The position numbers and the translations under genes were made by a program. Positions 8,561 to 16,405 of a stretch of 64,000 bases of DNA are shown in pieces. The DNA comes from Thalassobaculum fulvum (GTDB lineage: Bacteria > Pseudomonadota > Alphaproteobacteria > Thalassobaculales > Thalassobaculaceae), in contig NZ_BMZS01000009.1 of the NCBI RefSeq assembly GCF_014652915.1, forward strand, positions 248,001 through 312,000. Reading direction: 5' to 3'. Position 1 is the stretch's first letter. The number at the start of each line of letters is the position of its first letter. The notes below the pieces were generated by a model that had not been told where the DNA came from, did not search any database, and worked only from the letters and a program-made list of their open reading frames with translations.

Positions 8561-9505
8561 ATGCGGGTCGTCATCGTCGGGTACGGCGTGCAGGGACGCA
8601 AGCGCAGGGCCGTCGCCGGCGACGAGGTCGTGGCGGTGATCGACCCGGTGGCGCCGGAGGCCACCGCCAGGCGCCTGCAGGACGTGGCGTTCCACGAGTT
8701 CGACGCGGCGGTCGTCTGCACCCCGGACGAGCCCAAGCCGGAACTGCTGAAGGCGCTCCTCGGCGCCGGCAAGCACGTGCTGGTCGAGAAGCCGCTGGTC
8801 GCCGAGCACGACTGGATACTGGAGGAGCTGTCGGAGATCGCCGCTTCCACCGGCGCGGTCTGCGTCACCGCCTACAATCACCGCTTCGAACCGCACTACA
8901 TGCGGATGCGCGACCTGATCCACTCCGGCCGGCTCGGGCGGATCTACAGCGTGCGGATGTTCTACGGCAACGGTACCGCCCGGCTGGTGCGCGAGAGCGC
9001 CTGGCGGGACCAGGGGGCGGGCGTGCTGCCCGACCTCGGCTCGCACCTGCTGGACACCCTGAAGGTCTGGTTCCCGGAGGCCGACCGCTGGGAGTACGGA
9101 ATCCGGGTCGCGCGCCGGCACGAGAACCGTTCGTTCGACCAGGTGGTGGTCGCCGCCGATCCCGAGGAGGGGCCGACCGTCCAGCTCGAGATGACCATGC
9201 TGTCGTGGCGCAACCACTTCACCTGCGACGTGTTCGCAGAGAATGGCAGCGCCCACATCGAGTCGCTGTGCAAGTGGGGGCCCAGCACCTTCACCCACCG
9301 CACCCGCGTGCTGCCCAGCGGCCGCCCGCCCGAGGAGGCGGTGACACTGGTGCAGGCCGACCCGACGTGGGAGGCCGAGTACGCCCATTTCAAGCAGCTC
9401 TGCGAGCGGGGCCACGGCACCGAGATCGGCAACGACCTGTGGCTCAACCGCACGCTCCGCGGCCTCGCGCAGGAGGCCTTCGACCGCTTCGGTGAAACCG
9501 CATGA
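8561..9505 (+). CDS. Gfo/Idh/MocA-family oxidoreductase
   Basis: A 314-residue NAD(P)-dependent oxidoreductase. The N-terminal Rossmann motif is VVIVGYGVQG, the family EKP signature occurs as VEKPL near residue 82, and the alpha/beta substrate domain has GRIYSVRMFYGNGTA and DLGSHLLDTL, the latter carrying the usual catalytic His. Members oxidise or reduce a hydroxyl of sugars, inositols or nucleotide sugars (for example 3-oxidation in WlbA-type pathways). The gene overlaps the next dehydrogenase by four bases (ATGA), which suggests sequential steps. Specific substrate is unknown. Confidence 0.85.
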   Translation: MRVVIVGYGVQGRKRRAVAGDEVVAVIDPVAPEATARRLQDVAFHEFDAAVVCTPDEPKPELLKALLGAGKHVLVEKPLVAEHDWILEELSEIAASTGAVCVTAYNHRFEPHYMRMRDLIHSGRLGRIYSVRMFYGNGTARLVRESAWRDQGAGVLPDLGSHLLDTLKVWFPEADRWEYGIRVARRHENRSFDQVVVAADPEEGPTVQLEMTMLSWRNHFTCDVFAENGSAHIESLCKWGPSTFTHRTRVLPSGRPPEEAVTLVQADPTWEAEYAHFKQLCERGHGTEIGNDLWLNRTLRGLAQEAFDRFGETA

Positions 9506-10785
9506 CCGGCACATCCCCCACTGGTCCCGTCATCGCCTATTGCGGCATGACCCATCTCGGCCTGGTGTCCGGCACCGCGGCCGCCGCCAAAGGCTTCGAG
9601 ACCGTCCTGTTCGACCCCGACCCGGCGCTGATCGCCCGGCTCGAGCGGGCCGAGCTGCCGGTGTCCGAGCCGGACCTGGACGCCACCTTCGCCGCCAGCC
9701 GCCAGCGCCTGACCGTGACCGCGGACCCGGTCGACCTGGCGCGTGCCGACGTCGTCTACCTGGCGCCCGACGTGCCGACCGACGACACCGGGGCCAGCGA
9801 CCTGTCGGCGGTCGAGCGGCTGCTCGACGTCGTGCGCCCGGCGCTGCGCGAGGACGCCACCCTGGTGATCCTCAGCCAGGTGCCGCCGGGCTTCACCCGC
9901 GGCATCCGGGGCGTGCGCGGGCCGCTGCACTACCAGGTCGAGACCCTGGTGTTCGGCATCGCCCTGCAGCGCGCGCTGGAGCCGGAGCGCTACATCGTCG
10001 GCTGCGCCGACCCGTCGGCGCCGCTGCCGGCGCCGTTCCGTGCCTATCTCGAGGCGTTCGGCTGCCCGATCCTGCCGATGCGCTACGAAAGCGCCGAGCT
10101 CGCCAAGATCTCGATCAACATGTGCCTGGTCGCCTCGGTCGGGGTCGCCAACACCATGGCCGAGATCTGCGAGCACGTCGGGGCCGACTGGGCCGAGATC
10201 GCCCCGTCGCTGAAGCTCGACCGGCGGATCGGCGCCTACAGCTACCTCACACCGGGCCTCGGCCTCGCCGGCGGCAACCTGGAGCGCGACCTGGCGACGG
10301 TGATGCGCCTCGGTGCGGCGCACCAGACCGACACCGGCATCGTCAAGGCCTGGGTCGCCAACTCGCAATGGCGCAAGGGCTGGGCGGCCCGGACCCTGAA
10401 GGCCCGGGTGCTGGACGCCGACCCGAAGGCCAGGGTCGCGGTGCTCGGCCTCGCCTACAAGCAGGACACCCACTCGACCAAGAACTCGCCGTCGCTGGCG
10501 CTGCTGGCCGAACTCGACGGCGTCGACGTGGCGGTGCACGACCCGGTGGTGCCGGCTTCGGCGGCACCGGTGCCGGTGACCGCCGGCGCCGACCCGATCG
10601 CCACCCTGCGCGGCGCCGACGTGCTGTGCATCATGACGCCGTGGGCCGACTACAAGGCGCTCGACCCGGCCGCGATCGCCGCCGCCATGCGCGGCCGGAT
10701 CGTGATCGATCCGTACCGGGTACTCGATCCCGACCGGGCGCGGGCCGCCGGCCTGGAGTGGATCACCCTCGGCGTCGCCGACTGA
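9502..10785 (+). CDS. UDP-glucose/GDP-mannose dehydrogenase-family protein lacking the catalytic Cys
   Basis: This 427-residue protein has the three-domain layout of nucleotide-sugar 6-dehydrogenases: N-terminal NAD domain, a central helix with the conserved Lys (SAELAKISINMCL, Lys202) and a C-terminal UDP-binding domain with GLAYKQDTHSTKNSPS. The active-site loop, normally GFGGSCFPKD, reads GLAGGNLERD at 254-263, so the nucleophilic Cys is Asn259 and the following Pro-Lys is Glu-Arg; the aligned length is unchanged. Without the Cys the thiohemiacetal/thioester route to a uronic acid is not possible, so the enzyme may stop at the aldehyde, act as a different two-electron dehydrogenase, or be non-catalytic. 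Confidence 0.75.
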   Translation: MTGTSPTGPVIAYCGMTHLGLVSGTAAAAKGFETVLFDPDPALIARLERAELPVSEPDLDATFAASRQRLTVTADPVDLARADVVYLAPDVPTDDTGASDLSAVERLLDVVRPALREDATLVILSQVPPGFTRGIRGVRGPLHYQVETLVFGIALQRALEPERYIVGCADPSAPLPAPFRAYLEAFGCPILPMRYESAELAKISINMCLVASVGVANTMAEICEHVGADWAEIAPSLKLDRRIGAYSYLTPGLGLAGGNLERDLATVMRLGAAHQTDTGIVKAWVANSQWRKGWAARTLKARVLDADPKARVAVLGLAYKQDTHSTKNSPSLALLAELDGVDVAVHDPVVPASAAPVPVTAGADPIATLRGADVLCIMTPWADYKALDPAAIAAAMRGRIVIDPYRVLDPDRARAAGLEWITLGVAD

Positions 10786-10802
10786 CTGCTGGAGACTTGC
10801 CC

Positions 10803-11684
10803 ATGCTGACCCATCGTCTCGCCAGCCCGCAGGCCCCGGCCCGGGTGGTCGTGCTCGGCGCCGGATTCATCGGCGGGGCCGCCGCCGACGCGCTCGCCGC
10901 GGAGGGCGTTCCGGTCGAGCGCCTGGGCCGCAAGGACGTCGACCTGCTGGCCGACGGTGCCGGCGAGGCCCTGGCCGGGCTGCTGCGCGCCGACGACGTG
11001 CTGATGGTCGTGTCGGCCGAGGCGCCGTGCAAGAACGGCGCGATGCTCGAGCGCAACGTCCGCATGATGAACGCGGTGGTCGCGGCCCTGAGGGCGCGGC
11101 CGGTCGAGCACGTGATCTACGTGTCGTCCGACGCGGTCTACAGGGACTTCGACGGGCCGCTGACCGAGGCGAGCTGCGCCGAGCCCGGCGCCCTGCACGG
11201 CGTCATGCACCTGGCGCGCGAGCGCATGCTGCTGGACGAGGGCGGGGTGCCGGTCGGCATCCTGCGCCCGACCCTGGTGTACGGCGCCGGCGACCCGCAC
11301 AACGGCTACGGCCCCAACCGGTTCCGGCGGCTGGCGGCCGAGGGCAAGGAGATCGTGCTGTTCGGCGAGGGCGAGGAGCGGCGCGACCACGTGCTGGTCG
11401 ACGACCTGGCCGAGCTGCTGAAGCGCATGGTCCTGCAGCGCTCGACCGGCGTGCTGAACGGCGCGACCGGCGAGGTCCACAGCTTCCGCGCGATCGCCGA
11501 GATGGTCGCGGCGCAGGTCGCCAGCCCGCCGGCCATCAAGGGCAGCCCGCGTTCGGGGCCGATGCCGCACAACGGCTACCGGCCGTTCGACCCGGCGGCG
11601 ACCTTTCGCGCCTTCCCCGATTTCCGCTATACCGGCCTCGCGGACGGTCTGGCCCTGACCCACAAGCGCGCCACCGCCGCCTGA
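10803..11684 (+). CDS. Extended SDR / NAD-dependent epimerase homologue with HxxxH at the catalytic YxxxK
   Basis: A 293-residue Rossmann protein: VVVLGAGFIGG near 16-26, IYVSSDAVY near 105-113, RPTLVYGAGDP and VLVDDLAEL in the expected order for extended SDRs. Where the catalytic Tyr-xxx-Lys should be, the sequence reads HGVMH (His132, His136), followed by the usual LARERML helix. The serine is retained. The protein could use His as general acid/base or have a changed reaction. The NAD motif starts after a ~15-residue leader. ATG at 10803 follows GGAGACTTGCCC; the long upstream frame is a shadow of the preceding dehydrogenase. Confidence 0.75.
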   Translation: MLTHRLASPQAPARVVVLGAGFIGGAAADALAAEGVPVERLGRKDVDLLADGAGEALAGLLRADDVLMVVSAEAPCKNGAMLERNVRMMNAVVAALRARPVEHVIYVSSDAVYRDFDGPLTEASCAEPGALHGVMHLARERMLLDEGGVPVGILRPTLVYGAGDPHNGYGPNRFRRLAAEGKEIVLFGEGEERRDHVLVDDLAELLKRMVLQRSTGVLNGATGEVHSFRAIAEMVAAQVASPPAIKGSPRSGPMPHNGYRPFDPAATFRAFPDFRYTGLADGLALTHKRATAA

Positions 11685-11703
11685 GCGACCCGAGGAGTAC
11701 CCC

Positions 11704-12363
11704 ATGGCCGAGGTCAACCTGCTGGCCCGCCTGCCCAAGAGCAAGCGCAACGTGAAGGCGCGCGAGCACGCCAAGACCGACGAGCACATCAAGATCAGCC
11801 GGCAGTACGGCGAGATGTATTTCGACGGCCCGCGGGAATACGGCTACGGCGGCTACCGCTACGACGGCCGCTGGGTCCCGATCGCCGAGGACATGGTCGC
11901 GCATTTCGGCCTGAAGCCCGGCATGCGGGTGCTCGACGTCGGCGCCGCCAAGGGCTTCCTGGTCAAGGACTTCATGATCGCCTGCCCGGGGCTGGAGGCG
12001 TTCGGCCTGGACGTCTCGGAATACGCGCTGAAGCACTGCGAGCCGGAGGTGGTCGGCCGCCTGCACCTGGGCAACGCGGTGTCGCTGCCGTTCCCGGACC
12101 ACAGCTTCGACGCGGTGATCTCGCTGAACACCCTGCACAACCTGAAGAAGCCGGAGCTGATCGTCGCGCTGCGCGAGATCATGCGGGTGACCAAGGGCAG
12201 CAACGCGTTCGTGCAGGTCGACAGCTACCGCACCGAGGAGGAACGGGCGATCTTCCTCGACTGGGTGCTGACCGCGCACACCCACGACTACCCGGACGGC
12301 TGGCTGAAGCTGTTCGAGGAGGCCGGTTACACCGGCGACTACTACTGGACCTTGATTTCCTGA
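11704..12363 (+). CDS. Class I SAM-dependent methyltransferase
   Basis: The 219-residue product has the class I methyltransferase core: motif I VLDVGAAKGFLVKDF near residues 77-91, an acidic motif II FGLDVSEYAL, and LPFPDHSFDAVISLNTLHNL as motifs III-IV. The N-terminal ~60 residues (KSKRNVKAREHAKTDEH, rich in Lys/Arg, then YGEMYFDGPREYGYGGYRYDGR) form a family-specific cap. It may O-, N- or C-methylate the nucleotide sugar assembled by the neighbouring genes. RBS GAGGAG lies 10 bases before ATG. The substrate cannot be inferred from sequence alone. Confidence 0.85.
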   Translation: MAEVNLLARLPKSKRNVKAREHAKTDEHIKISRQYGEMYFDGPREYGYGGYRYDGRWVPIAEDMVAHFGLKPGMRVLDVGAAKGFLVKDFMIACPGLEAFGLDVSEYALKHCEPEVVGRLHLGNAVSLPFPDHSFDAVISLNTLHNLKKPELIVALREIMRVTKGSNAFVQVDSYRTEEERAIFLDWVLTAHTHDYPDGWLKLFEEAGYTGDYYWTLIS

Positions 12364-12376
12364 CGGGAGAGCGTCG

Positions 12377-13228
12377 ATGACCGCACAACCGGGACACAAC
12401 AGCTTCGACGCCGCGGAGTCGCGCCGCCGCTGCTACCGGTATCGGCGCCGGGTGCTGGACATCTCGCAGAAGGTCGGCGCCCTGCACATCGCCCCGGCGT
12501 TCTCCTGCCTGGAGATCAGCGACGCCTGCTACAACGGCCTGATGCGGCCGGCGCCGGCGGGGGCCGCCAAGTCGCCGGACACCTTCCTGATGTCGAAGGG
12601 CCATGGCTGCATGGCGCAGTACGTGATCCTCGAGGACATCGGCGTGCTGGCGACCGCCGACCTCGACGCCTACTGCACGCCTGACGGCATCCTCGGCGCC
12701 CACCCGGACTACGGCAACCCGGGCATCGAGGCCTCGACCGGCTCGCTCGGCCACGGCCTGTCGATGGCGGTCGGCATCGCGGTCGCCGAGCGCAACATCG
12801 CAGGCCCGGGCGGCAATCCGGGCGTGGTGTACTGCGTGCTGTCGGACGGCGAGATGCAGGAAGGCTCGACCTGGGAGGCGATCCTGATGGGCTCGACCCT
12901 CGGCCTCTCCAACCTGGTCGCGATCGTCGACAACAACGACTTCCAGTCGCTCGGCCGCACCTCGGAGACCCATCCGAGCTTCTACCCGGTGGTCGAGAAG
13001 CTGGAGGCGTTCGGCTGGGAATCCGCCGAGGTCAACGGCCACGACGCCGGCGCGGTGTACGACGCGGTCGCCAACCGCAAGGGCGACCGGCCCTTCTTCC
13101 TGGTCGCCAAGACCGTGAAGGGCCGCGGCGTCAGCTACATGGAGAGTGTGCCGATCTGGCACTACCGGGCGCCGAACCCGGCCGAGTACCAGCAGGCCAT
13201 CGACGAGCTGAAGGAGATCGCGTCGTGA
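12377..13228 (+). CDS. Transketolase N-terminal (TPP-binding) subunit
   Basis: A 283-residue protein corresponding to the first domain of transketolase: GHGCMAQY near 76, the GSLGHGLSMAVG loop near 119-130, and the thiamine diphosphate/Mg motif starting SDGEMQEG and ending VDNNDFQ, about 30 residues apart. Full-length transketolase is ~660 residues, so this is a split form that needs the next gene for the pyrimidine-binding domain. The two overlap by four bases (GTGA), ensuring stoichiometric synthesis. In this cluster the enzyme probably transfers a two-carbon ketol unit to make a sugar precursor or extend a sugar aldehyde. Confidence 0.9.
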   Translation: MTAQPGHNSFDAAESRRRCYRYRRRVLDISQKVGALHIAPAFSCLEISDACYNGLMRPAPAGAAKSPDTFLMSKGHGCMAQYVILEDIGVLATADLDAYCTPDGILGAHPDYGNPGIEASTGSLGHGLSMAVGIAVAERNIAGPGGNPGVVYCVLSDGEMQEGSTWEAILMGSTLGLSNLVAIVDNNDFQSLGRTSETHPSFYPVVEKLEAFGWESAEVNGHDAGAVYDAVANRKGDRPFFLVAKTVKGRGVSYMESVPIWHYRAPNPAEYQQAIDELKEIAS

Positions 13229-14145
13229 GGAACACCTTCGGAGAGGTCCTGTACGGGCTCGCCAAGGACGACCCGCGCGTCCACATCGTGGTCTCGGACA
13301 TCTCGCCGGTCGGCTCGATGGCCAAGTTCCGCGAGGAGTTCCCCGAGCGCTTCATCAACGTCGGCGTCGCCGAGCAGTCGATGATCGGCATCTGCGCCGG
13401 CTTGGCGCTGCGCGGCATGCGGCCGTTCGCCTACACCATCGCGACGTTCTCGCTGTACCGGCCGTACGAGATGGTGCGCGACGACCTCGGCTACCAGAAC
13501 CTGCCGGTGACGGTGGTCGGCATCGGCGGCGGCGTCATCTACTCGACCCTGGGCGGCACCCATTACGCCCAGGAGGACATCGCCATCGCCGGGTCGATCC
13601 CGAACATGTCGATCATCGCGCCGTGCGACCCGGTCGAGGCGACCGCCGCCACCGAGTGGTTGGTCAAGCGCGAGTCCGGCGGCCCGGTGTACTTCCGCTT
13701 CGGCAAGGCCGGCGAGCCGACCCTGACCGGCCCGGACAGCGATCCGTGGGAGTTCGGCAAGCTGCGCTACCTGCGCAAGGGCACCGACGTGGCGGTGCTG
13801 TCCTACGGCGTCATCACCAAGATGGCCGGCCAGGTGGCCGACGCGCTGACCGCCGACGGCAAGTCGGTGTCGCTGGCGGTCTGCCACACCCTGAAGCCGC
13901 TCGACCGCGACGGCATCGCCGACCTGCTGCGCCGGCACAGCCAGGTCATCGTCATCGAGGAGCACGTCCCGCAGGGCGGGCTGGCGCCGCAGACCAAGCA
14001 GATCGCCTGGGACATCCGGGCCGAGTGCCGGCTCGACACCTTCACCCTGAAGGACGAGTTCGTGCACTGCTACGGCAGCCACGAGGACATCCTGGCCGCC
14101 CACGGACTGTCGCCGGAGCGTATCCTGGCCGCCGTCCGCGGCTGA
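13225..14145 (+). CDS. Transketolase C-terminal (pyrimidine-binding) subunit
   Basis: The 306-residue partner carries the transketolase Pyr domain (NVGVAEQSMIGICAGLALRG near 51-70, with the Glu that activates TPP, and PFAYTIATFSLYRPYE) and the C-terminal domain (DVAVLSYGVIT, VIVIEEHVPQGGLAP). It is equivalent to residues ~310-660 of one-chain transketolase. GTG start at 13225 overlaps the N-terminal subunit stop. Split transketolases occur widely, but one lodged inside a nucleotide-sugar cluster points to a dedicated biosynthetic role. Confidence 0.9.
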   Translation: MRNTFGEVLYGLAKDDPRVHIVVSDISPVGSMAKFREEFPERFINVGVAEQSMIGICAGLALRGMRPFAYTIATFSLYRPYEMVRDDLGYQNLPVTVVGIGGGVIYSTLGGTHYAQEDIAIAGSIPNMSIIAPCDPVEATAATEWLVKRESGGPVYFRFGKAGEPTLTGPDSDPWEFGKLRYLRKGTDVAVLSYGVITKMAGQVADALTADGKSVSLAVCHTLKPLDRDGIADLLRRHSQVIVIEEHVPQGGLAPQTKQIAWDIRAECRLDTFTLKDEFVHCYGSHEDILAAHGLSPERILAAVRG

Positions 14146-14153
14146 GGCGGCGG

Positions 14154-15035
14154 ATGGCGCGGGTCCTCGTCACCGGTGCCGCGGGATTCTCCGGGCGGAC
14201 CATCGCCCGGCGACTGGTCGCCGCCGGCTGCGAGGTGGTCGCGCACCGGCGCAGGAGCCCGCTGCCGGACGACCTCGCGGCTGCGGCCGCGGTGACCGAC
14301 TGGCCCGGCGACCTCGCCGAGCTCGACGCGCTGCCGGACGGCGTGGAGGCGGTGGTGCATGCCGCCGCCACCTCGACCCCGACCGGACGCGCCGACGCGG
14401 TGCCCGCCGCCGTCCTGATCCGCGACAACGCGCTGGCCAGCGCCCGCCTGGTGGAGGCCGCCAAGGCGGCCGGGGTGCGCCGGTTCGTGTACCTCTCCAG
14501 CCTGTCGGTCCACGGCACGGTGAACGAGCGCAGCCTCGACGCCTCGACGCCGATCCGCGAGCCCGATCCCTACGGCGTCTCCAAGCTGATGGGCGAGAGC
14601 GTGCTGGCGGCGTCCGGCATCCCGGCGGTGGCGGTCCGCCTGCCGGCGGTGATCGGGCCGGGCGCCGACCGCAACTGGCCGGTGCAGGTGGTCCGCCGGA
14701 TCCGGCGGCACGAGACCGTGCGCATCTACAACGCCGACGGCCCGTTCAACAACGTGGTGCATGTCGACGACCTCGCCGACTGGATCGCGAGGCTGCTGAT
14801 CGCCGGCGAGCCGATGCGCGGCTTCAACGCCGTGCCGGTCGCCAGCCGCGAGCCGATCCCGGTGCGCGCCGCGGTGGCCACGATCGCCGCCGGGCTCGGC
14901 CTGGACACCCATCTCGAGGAGGTGGTGGCGCCGCGCGCCTCGTTCACCATCGACACGATCGCGGCGCAGAGCCTCGGCTTCCGGCCGTCGGCGACGGTCG
15001 ACGCCCTCGACCGCTACGCCCGGGACCCGGACTGA
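14154..15035 (+). CDS. NAD-dependent epimerase/dehydratase (extended SDR)
   Basis: A 293-residue extended SDR with VTGAAGFSGRTIA (residues 6-18), Ser in YLSSLSVHG and an intact Tyr140-xxx-Lys144 (YGVSK). The C-terminal part has RLPAVIGPGADRNW and NVVHVDDLADW. It differs from the two upstream epimerases in size and in the early Rossmann motif. ATG at 14154 is eight bases after the transketolase stop, and the stop overlaps the next dehydrogenase start by one base (TGATG). It probably epimerises or reduces the nucleotide sugar processed by the adjacent TviB-like enzyme. Confidence 0.85.
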   Translation: MARVLVTGAAGFSGRTIARRLVAAGCEVVAHRRRSPLPDDLAAAAAVTDWPGDLAELDALPDGVEAVVHAAATSTPTGRADAVPAAVLIRDNALASARLVEAAKAAGVRRFVYLSSLSVHGTVNERSLDASTPIREPDPYGVSKLMGESVLAASGIPAVAVRLPAVIGPGADRNWPVQVVRRIRRHETVRIYNADGPFNNVVHVDDLADWIARLLIAGEPMRGFNAVPVASREPIPVRAAVATIAAGLGLDTHLEEVVAPRASFTIDTIAAQSLGFRPSATVDALDRYARDPD

Positions 15036-16324
15036 TGGCCCCGGCGAGCGACCGGGCCGTCGCGGTGATCGGGCTCGGCTATGTCGGGCTGCCGCTGGCG
15101 CTGGCGTTCGCGGGGGCCGGGCGGACGGTGGTCGGTTTCGACGTCGACGCCGCTCGGGTTGCCGACCTTGCGCGCGGCATCGATCGCAACGATCCCGACG
15201 ATCCGGCGATCCGGCTGCCGGCCGGCCTGCGGGTGACCGCCGAGCCGGGCGATCTCGCCGGCTGCGAGGCGTTCGTCGTGGCGGTGCCGACGCCGATCGA
15301 CGGCGACCGCCGGCCGGACCTGGCGCCGCTGCTGGCCGCCGCCGACCTGCTCGGGCCGGTGCTGCGGCCGGGCGCCCTGGTGGTGGTCGAGTCGACGGTC
15401 CATCCGGGCGCGACCGAGGAAGTCTTCGGCCCCCGGCTGGCGGTCGCATCCGGCCTGGCGCGCGGCGACTTCGCGCTCGGCTATTCGCCGGAGCGGATCA
15501 ACCCCGGCGACCCGGTGCACGGCCTCGCGACCGTCGTGAAGGTGGTGTCCGGCGAGGACGCCGCGACCCTCGACCGGGTGGCGGCACTCTATGCCGACGT
15601 GGTGCCGGCCGGCCTGCACCGGGCGCCGTCGATCCGGGTCGCCGAGGCCTCGAAGATCACCGAGAACGTCCAGCGCGACGTCAACATCGCGCTGATGAAC
15701 GAGCTGGCGCTGGTCTACGACCGGCTCGGCCTGCGCACCGAGGACGTGCTGGCCGCCGCCCGCACCAAGTGGAACTTCGCCCCGTACCGGCCCGGCCTGG
15801 TCGGCGGCCACTGCATCGGCGTCGACCCGTACTACCTGATCGCCAAGGCCGAGGCGCACGGCTACTACCCGGAGCTGATCCGCGCCGCCCGGCGGCTGAA
15901 CGACGGCATGGCCGAGCGGGTCGCGCAGAAGATCGTGGTGCGGCTTTCCGCCGCGGGGATCGCCGTGGCCGGCGCCCGGGTCGGCCTGCTGGGGCTGGCG
16001 TTCAAGGAGAACGTCTCGGACGCCCGCAACAGCCAGGCGCCGGTGATCGCCCGGGCGCTGCGCGATCTCGGGGCCGTGCTGCTGGCCGCCGACCCGCTGG
16101 TGGATCCCGGAATCGCCCGGCGGGATCTGGGAATCGAGGTGGTCGAGACCGCGGATCTCGTCGACCTGGATGCCCTGGTGCTGGCCAGCCCGCACCGCGG
16201 GTTTCTGGCCGAAGGCGCCGCCGGCCTCGGCCGCCGGGTCCGCCCGGGCGGGCTGTTGGTGGACGTGACCTCGGCGCTCGACCCCAGCGACCTCCCCGAC
16301 GACCGTCACTACTGGAGCTTGTAG
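15035..16324 (+). CDS. tviB: UDP-N-acetylglucosamine 6-dehydrogenase-like nucleotide-sugar dehydrogenase
   Basis: This 429-residue enzyme belongs to the TviB/WbpA/WbpO branch: VIGLGYVGLPLALAFA at 10-25, SPERINPGD, the Lys in EASKITENVQRDVNIAL, and the catalytic loop GLVGGHCIGVDPYYL with Cys260 present. It oxidises a UDP-hexosamine C6 hydroxyl to a uronic acid with two NAD+. The C-terminal UDP-binding segment LGLAFKENVSDARNSQ is typical. It contrasts with the Cys-less homologue at 9502-10785, so the cluster holds one canonical and one altered dehydrogenase. Start ATG lies in a TGATG overlap. Confidence 0.88.
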   Translation: MAPASDRAVAVIGLGYVGLPLALAFAGAGRTVVGFDVDAARVADLARGIDRNDPDDPAIRLPAGLRVTAEPGDLAGCEAFVVAVPTPIDGDRRPDLAPLLAAADLLGPVLRPGALVVVESTVHPGATEEVFGPRLAVASGLARGDFALGYSPERINPGDPVHGLATVVKVVSGEDAATLDRVAALYADVVPAGLHRAPSIRVAEASKITENVQRDVNIALMNELALVYDRLGLRTEDVLAAARTKWNFAPYRPGLVGGHCIGVDPYYLIAKAEAHGYYPELIRAARRLNDGMAERVAQKIVVRLSAAGIAVAGARVGLLGLAFKENVSDARNSQAPVIARALRDLGAVLLAADPLVDPGIARRDLGIEVVETADLVDLDALVLASPHRGFLAEGAAGLGRRVRPGGLLVDVTSALDPSDLPDDRHYWSL

Positions 16325-16340
16325 GCCGGCACCCTGCCTG

Positions 16341-16370
16341 TTGGCGTGCGCCCGAACGATTCGCTATGGT
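16341..16370 (+). promoter_or_regulatory. Candidate promoter for the RTX-repeat gene
   Basis: TTGGCG (16341-16346) and TATGGT (16365-16370) are 18 bases apart, 36 bases before the chosen ATG. The gene is preceded by an 81-base gap, unlike the tightly packed genes upstream, which fits independent transcription. Partial match only. Confidence 0.35.
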
Positions 16371-16405
16371 TTTCCGAGCGCTATCGGCCAACCTGGGAGG
16401 AAGCC

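Noticed and set aside
16346-16405. GTG start for the RTX protein
   Set aside because: The later ATG at 16406 has a strong GGGAGG site and the added residues are not RTX-like.
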